DNA of 23,676 nucleotides from CAZJYI01 sp964550025 (GTDB lineage Bacteria > Verrucomicrobiota > Kiritimatiellia > UBA8416 > CAYOBW01), in the NCBI GenBank assembly GCA_964550025.1, contig CAZJYI010000162.1:1-23676 (forward strand), given 5' to 3'. Each line of letters begins with the position of its first letter. Positions within the stretch are counted from its first letter, which is position 1. The notes below the pieces were generated by a model. That model saw only the letters and a list, made by a program, of their open reading frames with translations. It was not told where the DNA came from and searched no databases. Both the position numbers and the translations under genes were made by a program. Shown here piece after piece: positions 7,697-16,454 of this stretch.

Positions 7697-9682
7697 TTAG
7701 TGCACCTGCCTGAAGAACTCGTGGGGTCTGCCCGGTGTAACGACCATCTCGAAGACGGGATCCGGCGAGAGAGGCGACCAATCCACAAGGTTAGTCGACG
7801 ACTGCCAGATGCCTCTGAAGGGGGAAGTGAGCTCAAGCGACTCCCCCTGACTGCTGATCGAAACCCGCGTTCGCCTCGTCCGGGTGTCCACGTTGGCGGC
7901 GAACCAGTCGATGATCAGGTCCGCGATGAAACCGTTGTTGTTGCCCTGCATCATGAGGTGGCTGTTGCCATTGACTTCCAGGTCGTCAGGCAACGAAACG
8001 ACTTCGCCGATGCCGCCGTTCTGACTGAACAGTACGGCGGCCGCCTCGGTGGCTGTCTTGCGCGAGCCCTGGTTCCTCGAATCGATGTAGTCGGCATAGA
8101 CACCGAACATCGACATCCCGGCCAGCGCGGGGAATTCGTCTTCATCCGGAGGTCCCGTAGGTTCGACCAAGATGAAACCGACAACCAGGTTGGTCCTGGC
8201 CAGCGCTGCGCTGACCGCCTGCGGGCCGCCGGCTGAGTGCGCCATGAGGATGGCAGGGCCGACCTTGTCGAGCAGCGCAGCAACAGCGTCGGAGTAAGAC
8301 GTACCGGAACTGCCGACGTAGGGGTAGTTTGTGGCGAAGGTGGCGAAGTGATCCGTTGGGAAACGGGCGTCGGGGTAGGGGCTGCCCTGCGATTCTCCGA
8401 AACCCCACCGGCGCCAGATGTCACGCTGCCAGCCCTGTTTGGACGACGGATCCGCGGGGGGCATGCCTTCCGCGGGAACGGTGAATGGAGCCACGCTGAA
8501 CCCCCCCGTCGCGAAGTCGAAGCGAGGGTCGTTGATGACGTGGACGTCGTAGCCGTCTTTCGCGAACATCTGCGCCCATCCTTCACGGCCGTCGGGTGTT
8601 GTGACGAAAATGTACGACGAGAGATTGAGGCCGGGAACCATGATCACAGGCACCCCATGCCGCTTTCCCCGCGGAAGGATGGAGTGGACCAACGCGTTCT
8701 CGACGTAGACGCTTGAATACACATCATCGGCCTGCGTCTCGACGTTCTCGGCGAGCCAGTCCATGATCAGATCGGCAACGAAGAAGCTGTTGTTATCCTG
8801 CATCATCAGGTGGGTGTTGCCGTACACATCGTGATCCTCGGGCAGGGAGATCACTTTGCCCGCGCCGCCATGCTCCTGAAACAGCACGGCTGCGGCCCCC
8901 GTCGCCTCCTTGCGGCCGGTCTGGTTTCTCGACGCGATGTAGTCGCCATAGACGCCGAGCATCCACTTCCCCGCCAGCTCCGGAAAATCGTCCGCATCGG
9001 GCGGTCCGGCGGGCTCGACCATGATGAACCCCGCGACCAGGTCCGGCCGTTCCCTGCCGACACTGACGGCCGTCGAGGCCCCGGCAGAGTGCGCCATGAT
9101 GATCGCGGGCCCAACGCTTTCCAGCAGCGCGATGACCGAGTCCGAGTAGCTTCTTCTCTCGCCGCCAACGTAGGGGTAGTTTGTCTGGAACGTGTCGAAA
9201 TGGTCCGTGGGAAAACGGGTGTCGGGATAGGGTGTTCCTTCGGGGTTGCCGAACCCCCAGCGCTTCCAGACGTCGCGTTGCCATGCGCGCTCTGCCTCGG
9301 GATCGGCAGATGGCGCCCCTTCCGTCGGGACAGTGAAAGGCGTGACGTTGAAACCGCGCGAGAAGTCTAACTTCGGATCGTTGACGACGTAAACGTCGTA
9401 CCCGTCTCTCGCGAAGCGGTGCCCCCATCCCTCGCGCCCGTCCGGCGTCTCGAGGTAGATGTAGGACGAGAGGTTGGCGCCGGGCAGCATGACGATGGGA
9501 ATGTCGTGCCGACTGAGTTGCGGGAGAATCGCGTGAACCAGGGACTGGGTTACGTACATGCTCTCGTACGTGTCCGCCCCGGACGAAGTCGCGGGCCGGC
9601 ACATCGGCGCCAACGCCACGGCAAGCACGCTACCCAAGGTCAAGAAGTGTCCGAAAAGCCTGGCGTGTGATCGCAACTCCAT
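7697..9682 (-). CDS. Exported alpha/beta hydrolase with tandemly duplicated catalytic domain
   Basis: The 661-residue protein has a signal peptide (hydrophobic FLTLGSVLAVALA at 13-25) and two homologous hydrolase units, about 37-316 and 319-599. Each unit carries a strand-loop VMLPGANLSSYI / IMVPGLNLSSYI, a nucleophile elbow AHSAG (Ser199 and Ser483), VEPAGPP / VEPTGPP, and a conserved His in GNTHLMM (291) / GNSHLMM (575). Both units therefore look catalytically intact. Such folds are usually esterases, lipases or acyltransferases; the substrate is unknown. The last 55 residues (SSTNLVDW...FFRQV) match a C-terminal module frequent in verrucomicrobial secreted proteins. The start is uncertain: AGGAGG directly abuts the double ATG at 9682-9685, and a TTG at 9676 would have better spacing. 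An upstream in-frame extension lacks signals and runs across the small Gly-rich gene. Confidence 0.82.
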   Translation of the reverse strand: MELRSHARLFGHFLTLGSVLAVALAPMCRPATSSGADTYESMYVTQSLVHAILPQLSRHDIPIVMLPGANLSSYIYLETPDGREGWGHRFARDGYDVYVVNDPKLDFSRGFNVTPFTVPTEGAPSADPEAERAWQRDVWKRWGFGNPEGTPYPDTRFPTDHFDTFQTNYPYVGGERRSYSDSVIALLESVGPAIIMAHSAGASTAVSVGRERPDLVAGFIMVEPAGPPDADDFPELAGKWMLGVYGDYIASRNQTGRKEATGAAAVLFQEHGGAGKVISLPEDHDVYGNTHLMMQDNNSFFVADLIMDWLAENVETQADDVYSSVYVENALVHSILPRGKRHGVPVIMVPGLNLSSYIFVTTPDGREGWAQMFAKDGYDVHVINDPRFDFATGGFSVAPFTVPAEGMPPADPSSKQGWQRDIWRRWGFGESQGSPYPDARFPTDHFATFATNYPYVGSSGTSYSDAVAALLDKVGPAILMAHSAGGPQAVSAALARTNLVVGFILVEPTGPPDEDEFPALAGMSMFGVYADYIDSRNQGSRKTATEAAAVLFSQNGGIGEVVSLPDDLEVNGNSHLMMQGNNNGFIADLIIDWFAANVDTRTRRTRVSISSQGESLELTSPFRGIWQSSTNLVDWSPLSPDPVFEMVVTPGRPHEFFRQVH

Positions 9683-9719
9683 CATCCTCCTGTACCAGAT
9701 TCTCATATGCAAGGCCAGA

Positions 9720-9744
9720 CAGCGGCGCTGCGAAAACGCCGCTG
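9720..9744 (-). terminator. GC-rich hairpin after the Gly-rich gene
   Basis: An 8-bp stem (cagcggcg at 9720-9727 with cgccgctg at 9737-9744) closes a 9-nt loop in the short gap between the Gly-rich gene and the hydrolase. It has no T-run on the minus strand, so it may attenuate or protect the transcript rather than end it. Confidence 0.3.
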
Positions 9745-9770
9745 CCACCAGTTTGTTCAAGACAAGTTGT

Positions 9771-10082
9771 CTATCGTCTGCGGCCGCCGCCCCCTCTGTG
9801 ATTGGCTCCTCCCGCTCCCCCACGCCCGTGCGGCCCGTCAGGCTTGTTCTGGCCAAGGGAACCGCCGTGTCCATTCTCGCCTTCACCGGCGCCGTGACCG
9901 TGCTGCCCCTCGCACCCCCCGGTGTTGCCGTCCTTGCCGCACCTGGAGCGGTCACGCTTGACGGTCGTCTTTCCGCCTCCGCCACCACCGCCGCGTCCCT
10001 TTGCGAACGCCTCACCCGACATGGCCACCGTTGCCACGGCTGCCAGCACGATCACCGCCCATTTCGTCATGTTCGTCCTCAT
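9771..10082 (-). CDS. Small secreted Gly/His/Arg-rich protein
   Basis: The 103-residue product starts with a clear signal peptide (MTKWAVIVLAAVATVAMSG, probable cut after AFA near residue 27), preceded by AAGGAG 8 nt before the ATG. The mature part is low-complexity: a run of seven Gly, a basic KTTVKRDRSRCGKDG segment with two Cys, then Gly/His/Arg-rich sequence ending GGGGRRR. No family is recognised. Similar small exported Gly-rich proteins are often surface or matrix components, which is inference here. It lies 88 nt upstream of the hydrolase on the same strand and is divergent from the sigma/kinase pair, with a 223-nt gap between them. Confidence 0.7.
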   Translation of the reverse strand: MRTNMTKWAVIVLAAVATVAMSGEAFAKGRGGGGGGGKTTVKRDRSRCGKDGNTGGCEGQHGHGAGEGENGHGGSLGQNKPDGPHGRGGAGGANHRGGGGRRR

Positions 10083-10305
10083 GTCTCGTCTCCTTCTTGC
10101 GGGTTTTGTCCAACCGACTATCGCCCGGCCATAGTGCTACTTTCGGGAATCAGGAGCGGTCGTACACAGGTGCTGTCCAGGGAATCCATAGAACGGTGCT
10201 CCCGCGCGATTGCGCCATGGCGACAATACCGCAGCCCCCGCATTCGTTGTACTTTGACGGACTACCCGACTGCTGGCACACTCTCCACGGGAATTGGAAT
10301 TCGCT

Positions 10306-10935
10306 ATGATGGAAGCAACAGAGAAGGCGCACATTCATAGACTGGCCGCCAGTGGCGAAGAGGCCCTGGCCGAGTTGTTAGGCGAGTACGAGCCTCGCCT
10401 TCGCACGATGCTCGAGTTCCGCCTTGACCGTCGGCTCTGGGGGCGTCTCGACACCGCGGATGTTCTGCAGGAGGTCTACCTGACGGCGGCCCGTTGCCTC
10501 GCGGACTACCTGCGCAACCCCGCCGTGCCGGTGTACGTGTGGCTGCGGACCATGGCGCGGAACACGTTGGCGGACGCTCATCGTCGGCATTTGGGCGCCC
10601 AGAAGCGGGATGCGAGGCGGGACGTGCCGCTACACCGCCGTGGCGGTGCGGGATCGGCGTCTGTCTCCATCGCCGCCCGGCTGGCCGCTTCGTTGACGTC
10701 GCCCAGCCAGGCCGCGGTTCGAGCAGACAGGCGATGCCGGCTCTACGACGCGTTGGAGAGCATGGATCCGCTCGACAGGGAAGTGCTCGCGCTGCGACAC
10801 TTCGAGGATCTCACGAACGGCGAGGTGGCCCAGGTTCTCGGCCTGAAGAAGGCCGCGGCCAGCAACCGCTACATCCGCGCCCTGAAACGCCTGAAGGAAA
10901 TCCTGGCTGACATGGGATTGGATTCGCCTGCATAA
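10306..10935 (+). CDS. ECF-like RNA polymerase sigma factor (planctomycete/verrucomicrobial type)
   Basis: The 209-residue protein has sigma region 2 at about 22-95 (DTADVLQEVYLTA, FxxWL-like VPVYVWLRTMARN) and region 4 at about 145-200 (MDPLDREVLALRHFEDLTNGEVA, then a helix-turn-helix). It directs RNA polymerase to a specific promoter set. The linker is long and basic. The ATG at 10306 is preferred: a GGA lies about 9 nt upstream, whereas the in-frame TTG at 10294 has no better site. A weak promoter-like pair (TTGACG at 10254, CACACT at 10277) precedes it. The stop is followed after one base by the kinase ATG (taagatg), so the two are translationally coupled. In PVC bacteria this pairing is common, and the kinase presumably senses the signal or modifies sigma-factor activity. 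Confidence 0.93.
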   Translation: MMEATEKAHIHRLAASGEEALAELLGEYEPRLRTMLEFRLDRRLWGRLDTADVLQEVYLTAARCLADYLRNPAVPVYVWLRTMARNTLADAHRRHLGAQKRDARRDVPLHRRGGAGSASVSIAARLAASLTSPSQAAVRADRRCRLYDALESMDPLDREVLALRHFEDLTNGEVAQVLGLKKAAASNRYIRALKRLKEILADMGLDSPA

Positions 10936-10936
10936 G

Positions 10937-13618
10937 ATGAACGACGCGAAAGACAAACACGTGACCATCGACGAGCTCAGCGAGGAGTTTCTCGCGCGGC
11001 TGAAGGCCGGTGAACAGCCGTCGGTCGACCAGTATCGCAGGGACTACCCGGAGCTGGCGGACGAAATTGACGATGTCTTTCCGGCAATGCAAGCGCTGGA
11101 GCAGCTGCGGACGGAAGAGGATGCCGGCCGTCAGATGGCCGAGTTGGACGGGATAGCCAAAGGCGGCGCCACGCAGCGCTTCGGCGACTACCGGCTCGTT
11201 CGCGAGTTGGGGCGTGGGGGGATGGGCGTCGTGTACGAAGCGGTCCAGGAGTCTCTCGATCGTCGCGTGGCCGTGAAGGTCCTGGCCGCCGACTTCACGG
11301 CATCTCCCACCGACCGGCTGCGGTTCCAGCGGGAGGCCGAAGCAGCCGGCAGACTGTACCACACCAACATCGTGCCTGTCTTTGGCGTGGGGACGCACGG
11401 TCAACTGCACTACTACGTCATGCAGTACATTGACGGCGTGGGACTCGATGTCGTCCTGGACGGACTTGCTCGCATCCACGGCAAGACCTCCGGACAAGAG
11501 GAGGACGTGCCCTCCCGTGCTGTTGAAGCAGCCACGGCCCTGACCGAAGGCTACTGGCGCAACCTCGCCGACATCGGCTTGCAGGTCGCGCAGGCACTAG
11601 CGCACGCGCACGAGCACGGCATCGTGCATCGTGACATCAAGCTGTCCAACCTGCTGCTCGACCGTGAAGGCCGAGTGTGGGTGACGGACTTCGGCCTGGC
11701 CAAGCACGAGGATGCAGGTTCCGTGACCCGGACTGGCGGCATGGTCGGGACGTTGCGCTACATGGCGCCGGAGCAGTTCCAGGGACGCGCGGATGCACGA
11801 AGCGACGTCCACAGCCTGGGACTGACCCTCTACGAAATGATCACTTGCAGGCCCGCATTCCCTGAGTCTGGTCACGGCGAGCTCGTACGCTTGAAGACGA
11901 CGACCGAGCCGCCCGCGGTTCGCGGAATCAGTCCCAAGGTTCCGCGGGACCTGGCGACAGTTGTTGAGAAGGCGTGCGCGCTCGATCCGCAACACCGCTA
12001 CCAGACTGCATCCGAGCTGGCCGCCGATCTGCGGCGTTTCCTGGAGGATCGTCCGATCAACGCGCGGCGGGTCATGCCGATCGAACGCCTCTGGCGCTGG
12101 AGCCGTTGCAATCCCGTGATTGCCTCCCTTGTCGGGGTCGCCGCGATTCTACTGATCGCGGTCGCCCTTGTCTCCGCCATCGGCTACGTCCGAACCACGC
12201 GGGCACTTGGTGAAGCAACGCGCCAGAAGGGACGGGCAGAGGCAAATCTGGATCTGGCGCTCGAGGCTTTCAAGACGATCATGGAGGATGTAAGTCGGCG
12301 TGGGGTCCCGCAATCCCTCGCGATGGATCTCGATATGCAAGGCGCTGCCGCACACCATCCGCCGCTAACTGCCGCGGATGCCGGGTTGCTTGAGTCGCTG
12401 CTGGGCTTCTTTGACAGGTTCGCGGAGGAGAATGAAGCCGACCTGGAGGCTGAAACGGCTGATGCCTACCGCAGGATTGGTGATATTCACCGGCGCCTCG
12501 GGAACCCGTCCGAGGCGAAAACGGCATACCGCAAGGCACTCGCCTTGCATCGTCTGATTTCAGCGAAAACGCCGGATGATGTACTCAACCTGCTTGCGCT
12601 CGCCCGTGTCTGGAATGCCAGCGGGGCCCTGGAGCAAGAAACCGGCGCTACACCTGACGCCAGGACGGCACATCAGGCCGCGCTTGAGACTCTCAGCGAC
12701 GCGGCGCGGACGGGTGGTTCTGCCGAGCTCACCCTCGAACGCGCGCGAACCCTCAACCTTCTCGGGTCAGTGGGTACACGGGACGACAACACGAGCATGA
12801 TGGGTGCGATGGGCAGACGCAAACGTGGCAGGACGTCCCATGGCACTGAGCATTCCGCGGGCGGCCGCGGACCACGGCGCGGTGGGCCCAGCGCAGAGGA
12901 GATGAAAGAGTGCTATGCCGAGGCACTTGGATTGCTAGATGATCTCTGCCGGTCCGATCCCTCCAACGCGGACTACCGGCTCGAACTGGCTCACTGCCAA
13001 CGTAATCATGTGCTACTCGCGCTGAAGGAGACCGACATCTCTGAGGCCCAACGTCTTCTCGAAGCGACGATACGGAGTTTCAAGGCACTCGCCCGGGACT
13101 TTCCGGACGTTCCGCAGTATCAGTACGAGCTCGCCGACGTTCTCTGCCTGCAGCGTCCCGGTCGGCGGGGCACTGCCCCTGTTCACGCGGAACGGGCAAC
13201 CGAAGCGGTAGCGATCGCGAAGCGGCTCGCATCCGCCTATCCCTGGATGCCCAACTACCAGGCGCTGTTGGCAACCGCTCTCACAAGGCAGGCCTCGGCC
13301 CAGGAAGATGCCGGTCGATTGGCCGAAGCCGAGGACTGTTACCGAGAGGCAGTGGCGCTGTACGGCTCTCTGACGGCACGCAGGGATTCGACGCAAGCAT
13401 ACGAACTGGGTTTCGCGAAAGCACTGCACGGTCTTGGGGACGCATTGCGCAACCAAGGTCATCTGCCCGAGGCGCGCGAGGCGCTGACGCGAGCCCTCAC
13501 ATTGGTGGAGTCCCACGGCCGATCGCGCCACCCCGCGTACCGAGCGCTGTTGGGGCGACTGGAGAACAGCCTCTCGCAGACCCGCGTGAAACCGGCTGGT
13601 GAGGAAGAGGGGCTGTAG
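10937..13618 (+). CDS. Membrane-anchored Ser/Thr protein kinase with C-terminal TPR region
   Basis: The 893-residue protein starts with an 80-residue helical region (ELSEEFLARLKAGEQPSVDQY) typical of sigma-coupled PVC kinases. The Hanks-type kinase domain covers about 85-370: glycine loop GRGGMG (92-97), Lys114, HRDIKLSN (231-238, catalytic Asp233), DFG (251-253) and APE (277-279). All key residues are present; the HRD motif has Leu where Pro is usual. An insert at 178-210 is also common in this group. One transmembrane helix lies at about 393-416, so the kinase faces the cytoplasm and residues 420-893 are probably extracytoplasmic. That part contains TPR-like helices (AYRRIGDIHRRLGN, DCYREAVALYGSL) and a basic Gly/Arg-rich low-complexity insert at 617-652. 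It probably phosphorylates proteins in response to an envelope signal. Confidence 0.94.
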   Translation: MNDAKDKHVTIDELSEEFLARLKAGEQPSVDQYRRDYPELADEIDDVFPAMQALEQLRTEEDAGRQMAELDGIAKGGATQRFGDYRLVRELGRGGMGVVYEAVQESLDRRVAVKVLAADFTASPTDRLRFQREAEAAGRLYHTNIVPVFGVGTHGQLHYYVMQYIDGVGLDVVLDGLARIHGKTSGQEEDVPSRAVEAATALTEGYWRNLADIGLQVAQALAHAHEHGIVHRDIKLSNLLLDREGRVWVTDFGLAKHEDAGSVTRTGGMVGTLRYMAPEQFQGRADARSDVHSLGLTLYEMITCRPAFPESGHGELVRLKTTTEPPAVRGISPKVPRDLATVVEKACALDPQHRYQTASELAADLRRFLEDRPINARRVMPIERLWRWSRCNPVIASLVGVAAILLIAVALVSAIGYVRTTRALGEATRQKGRAEANLDLALEAFKTIMEDVSRRGVPQSLAMDLDMQGAAAHHPPLTAADAGLLESLLGFFDRFAEENEADLEAETADAYRRIGDIHRRLGNPSEAKTAYRKALALHRLISAKTPDDVLNLLALARVWNASGALEQETGATPDARTAHQAALETLSDAARTGGSAELTLERARTLNLLGSVGTRDDNTSMMGAMGRRKRGRTSHGTEHSAGGRGPRRGGPSAEEMKECYAEALGLLDDLCRSDPSNADYRLELAHCQRNHVLLALKETDISEAQRLLEATIRSFKALARDFPDVPQYQYELADVLCLQRPGRRGTAPVHAERATEAVAIAKRLASAYPWMPNYQALLATALTRQASAQEDAGRLAEAEDCYREAVALYGSLTARRDSTQAYELGFAKALHGLGDALRNQGHLPEAREALTRALTLVESHGRSRHPAYRALLGRLENSLSQTRVKPAGEEEGL

Positions 13619-13943
13619 CCCGGAGTGATGCCGCGACAATGCCGCTGGCAAGCGAGCCATCTCGCACGGTCTTCATGACAACTCGCATCTTCGATGAGAC
13701 AATGTACTCATCAGCATGGGCTTCATCCAGGTTCCACGCTTTCCGTTATGGGGGTCACCGACACCGCCCTGAACACAGGTTCTGCGGCCACTCTCGAAGT
13801 CTACCGTCTGTGCTCCATCTGGTGAGCCGGGAGTTAGGTCCTGTCCCAGAGGCATTCTACGGTTGCGCGAAGGCCGTCGCCTCTAATGGCTGACCCTAAT
13901 GTGCAGAGTTTGATGCATGTTGGCTCGGCGAGCGTTGCCTGCC
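13619..13943. other. Intergenic region between convergent kinase and barrel-protein genes
   Basis: No gene is supported in these 325 nt. Small hairpins occur at about 13651-13664 (gcgag-ccat-ctcgc) and 13693-13712 (gatgag...ctcatc). Neither is followed by a T-run, so terminators are not clear. Confidence 0.4.
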
Positions 13944-14486
13944 TCAGAGCCTGAACCCGAGCCCAACGGATGCGATCCAGCGGTTCGATTCGGAAAGCGC
14001 ATCCGCAAACGTTCGCCCTCCCACGTCGACGTCCAGCCAGATGTACCGGTAGTCCAGTTCCAGGAAGACGTTTTCAACGAGGGTGAAATCCAAGCCGCCT
14101 CCGGCGTGCCATCCGATGTCGAGTTCGGATTGCGCTTCCTGGCCTGCTTCCGTGGCGCGCGTCCAGTAAGCCCCGGCGCCTCCGAGGATGAACGGACAGG
14201 CTTTGCCGCTACGGCGCATCAGGAACACCATTGCGCTGAGCTGCAGGGGAATGGTTTCGAGGTCGGCTGTCTCAGAGACCTCTTCGGTGTGGTAGTATGC
14301 GGCGCCCTCCAGGAAGATGATCTCTTTCCATGCCGTTCGGAAGAATGCGCCCGGCAATGGACCGCTGGCTTCACCTTCCGGAAAGTGCATGTAGCCGCCG
14401 CGGAAGCCGATATCGGCTTCCTCTGCGAACACAAGGCCCGCCACCACCACGATGAGTCCTGCAATCCACACCTGCAATCGTCCCAT
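13944..14486 (-). CDS. Probable outer-membrane beta-barrel protein
   Basis: The 180-residue product starts at 14486 with GGAGG 7 nt upstream; a longer frame beginning at 14528 lacks such a site. Residues 3-21 form a signal peptide (WIAGLIVVVAGLVFA, cut before EEADIGF). The rest alternates hydrophobic and polar residues in short strands (FILGGAGAYW, GWHAGGGLDF, VFLELDYRYIWLDV) and ends IASVGLGFRL, as in OmpA/OmpX-like 8-strand barrels (OMP_b-brl type). The terminal residue is Leu rather than the commoner Phe. Function is unknown. It lies 84 nt downstream of the repeat-protein gene on the same strand and could be co-transcribed with it. Confidence 0.72.
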   Translation of the reverse strand: MGRLQVWIAGLIVVVAGLVFAEEADIGFRGGYMHFPEGEASGPLPGAFFRTAWKEIIFLEGAAYYHTEEVSETADLETIPLQLSAMVFLMRRSGKACPFILGGAGAYWTRATEAGQEAQSELDIGWHAGGGLDFTLVENVFLELDYRYIWLDVDVGGRTFADALSESNRWIASVGLGFRL

Positions 14487-14570
14487 GACAACCCTCCTCC
14501 TCTCTGACGTGCGACATTCAGCGGCCACGGCGACAGCTTGCCGATTGCCGAGCCCGCTTCTTTTTTGGCT

Positions 14571-16145
14571 CTACCTGCGGCCGCGGCCGCCCCATCCCCA
14601 GCCTCGGGACCGAGGGTTGAGGATTGCGTTCTGGGCCTCCTCGGACAAGCCGCTCGCAGGCAACCAATCCCTGACGACCTGCGGGTCCTGGCGGTACAAG
14701 ACCTGGGCGACACGGATGGTTGTCCGCTCGGAACGCTCGGCATCCTCGATTTCACGTGCCCAGATCATGGCAAGTTGCGGCGATTGATAGGCCACGCGGT
14801 TTGCATACGACTCTACGACCGGATCGTAGGTTGCGTCCCGGTCGATCGTGTTCAGCCAGTCCCCGGCTGCCGTCGCGTCCTGGTTGGCCCAGCGATCGAC
14901 TACCGATGCCAGCCCCCGAATCATGAGCGTGTCGTTGTTGAGAGTATCCAGCCACTCGATGGCGGCCAGCGGTTCGTCTTCGGCCCATTGGCGCGAAATC
15001 GAGGACACGACGTTGACGTCGATCTTCTCACTGCCGGCGTGCTGCGACACCCATTCGGCCGCCGCCGCGGCATCGCTGCGCGCCCATTCTCGCGTCATTT
15101 CCCCGACGACGCGCGCGTTGACCCGTTCGTCGTCGAAGTACTTGTCGAGCCATTGGGACGCCGCCACGGGATCGCGTTCGGCCAGTTCATCCGCCACCTC
15201 GGCGAAGGCGCGGCTCGACAGCGCCTCGTTGTCGGCGTTCCGATCGATCCACGCCGCCGCTTCCTCGGGGTCCCGGCGGGCCACTTCCACGGTCACTGAG
15301 TTCACGATCTGGGACAGGTACGGGGTGCCGGCGTGCTGCAGTGCAGCGCTCTCGGCCCACCGAAAGGCGCCCCGGGTCCCCTCCTGCGACATGTACTGAC
15401 TGGCCAGCAGGTATACGTAGCGTCCCTGTTCCCCCGAATCGCCCATGCCGTCAACGAACGCGGTGGCGCCTGCAAGGTCGGTCTCCGACCAGCCACGCAC
15501 GAGCCCTTCAGTCAGGTACTGTTGTGTGCGGCGGTCGGCGTCCAGTGACGCCAGGAAGTCCTGGGCGGCCAATGGGTCCGCTCCCGCCCACGCACCTATG
15601 GCCATCATGCCGGCTCCGCGCACCCGTCGCCCCCTGTCGTCCGACAGCGCGTACTCCACGGCCGCCTGTCCGTCGACTTTGCCCCAGGCGTGCATGAACA
15701 GGCGGAAGTAGCTGTCTGTGCGGAAGGAACCAGGCGCGTCTTCGAATACCCTGAGCGCGGCCCCGATGTTGTCCTTGTTCAATCCCGCCAGGATCTCCGC
15801 CACGGCCAGGTTGCCCGCCACAAGGTCACGGCTGCGGAGGGCCTGGGGGAGTTGCTTTCGGATGCTGCGTGCGTCGATGGCATGGCCCCTGCCGTTGACA
15901 GCCGTCGCTGCGGGCACGCGCGCGGAAGCCGTATTCCGGCGGATCTTGTGGTCCTTCTCGGGTACGGCGCGGGTCAAGGGTGGGACGGGATTCGCTACGG
16001 TGCGTTCGTTCTTCAACCGACCCCCGGCACCGATGTCAGAAACGCTTGCACCGGTATCGATTGGTGATCGTGTGAAACGGCCAAGGGCAAAGACGGCTAC
16101 TACAGATCCCGCCCACAGAATCGCGAGCAAGTGCTTGTTTGTCAC
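14571..16145 (-). CDS. Membrane-anchored helical-repeat protein (about 34-residue W/DP repeats)
   Basis: A GTG start at 16145 is chosen because AAGGAGG lies 9 nt upstream; the frame is open further upstream but without signals. The 524-residue product opens with a signal-anchor (LLAILWAGSVVAVFALGRF). After a linker of about 90 residues, roughly ten helical repeats follow, with the pattern W-(A/G)-x-x-(D/E)-P-x-x-A-x-x-(W/F)-(L/I/V). Examples are GAWAGADPLAAQDFL, RQWAEDEPLAAIEWL and DRWANQDATAAGDWL. The C-terminus is Gly/Arg-rich (GWGWGGRGRR). The repeats probably form an alpha-solenoid scaffold on the periplasmic side. Proteins of this look occur in Verrucomicrobiota, but I know of no assigned function. 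Confidence 0.8.
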   Translation of the reverse strand: MTNKHLLAILWAGSVVAVFALGRFTRSPIDTGASVSDIGAGGRLKNERTVANPVPPLTRAVPEKDHKIRRNTASARVPAATAVNGRGHAIDARSIRKQLPQALRSRDLVAGNLAVAEILAGLNKDNIGAALRVFEDAPGSFRTDSYFRLFMHAWGKVDGQAAVEYALSDDRGRRVRGAGMMAIGAWAGADPLAAQDFLASLDADRRTQQYLTEGLVRGWSETDLAGATAFVDGMGDSGEQGRYVYLLASQYMSQEGTRGAFRWAESAALQHAGTPYLSQIVNSVTVEVARRDPEEAAAWIDRNADNEALSSRAFAEVADELAERDPVAASQWLDKYFDDERVNARVVGEMTREWARSDAAAAAEWVSQHAGSEKIDVNVVSSISRQWAEDEPLAAIEWLDTLNNDTLMIRGLASVVDRWANQDATAAGDWLNTIDRDATYDPVVESYANRVAYQSPQLAMIWAREIEDAERSERTTIRVAQVLYRQDPQVVRDWLPASGLSEEAQNAILNPRSRGWGWGGRGRR

Positions 16146-16189
16146 GAGAAGATGCCTCCTTCCACAAGTATTGAACGTGTGGGGATGGG

Positions 16190-16219
16190 AGGATACCGCA
16201 TCGAAGGCGTGTCTGGCAA
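16190..16219 (-). promoter_or_regulatory. Candidate promoter of the helical-repeat protein gene
   Basis: On the minus strand, TTGCCA (16214-16219, 5 of 6 consensus) and TATCCT (16190-16195, 4 of 6) are separated by 18 nt. Transcription would begin about 40 nt before the GTG start. The rest of the 309-nt gap 16146-16454 holds the divergent promoter at 16281-16309 and nothing else recognisable. Confidence 0.45.
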
Positions 16220-16280
16220 TACACCGTGGGTCCAAAACGTCACAGCCACGCGCCCTCATGCGGGATGCGATTTACTGGTG

Positions 16281-16309
16281 TTGCGCAAAACGCAGGACGC
16301 AGGTACACT
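16281..16309 (+). promoter_or_regulatory. Candidate promoter of the 229-aa unknown gene
   Basis: TTGCGC (16281-16286, 4 of 6) and TACACT (16304-16309, 4 of 6) are separated by 17 nt. They imply a leader of about 140 nt before the ATG at 16455. Confidence 0.4.
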
Positions 16310-16454
16310 AGTGCCGGGTGACTACGACAATACGGGGGGAGGTGCGGAATGCCGAAGACTCGTATTGGCGGAGAGTCGCCGGATTGACTGCGGAAAATCA
16401 GGTTGCGGAGGCCGTCGATGCAGAAGGAAGAGACCGCAATCCGGGGAGATGAAC

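Noticed and set aside
7458..7781. N-terminal extension of the PPC-protein frame
   Set aside because: It passes through the palindrome at 7567-7643 and would bury the signal peptide; a strong ribosome binding site supports 7457.
9683..10015. N-terminal extension of the hydrolase frame
   Set aside because: It overlaps the small Gly-rich gene in another frame, lacks a ribosome binding site and would bury the signal peptide.
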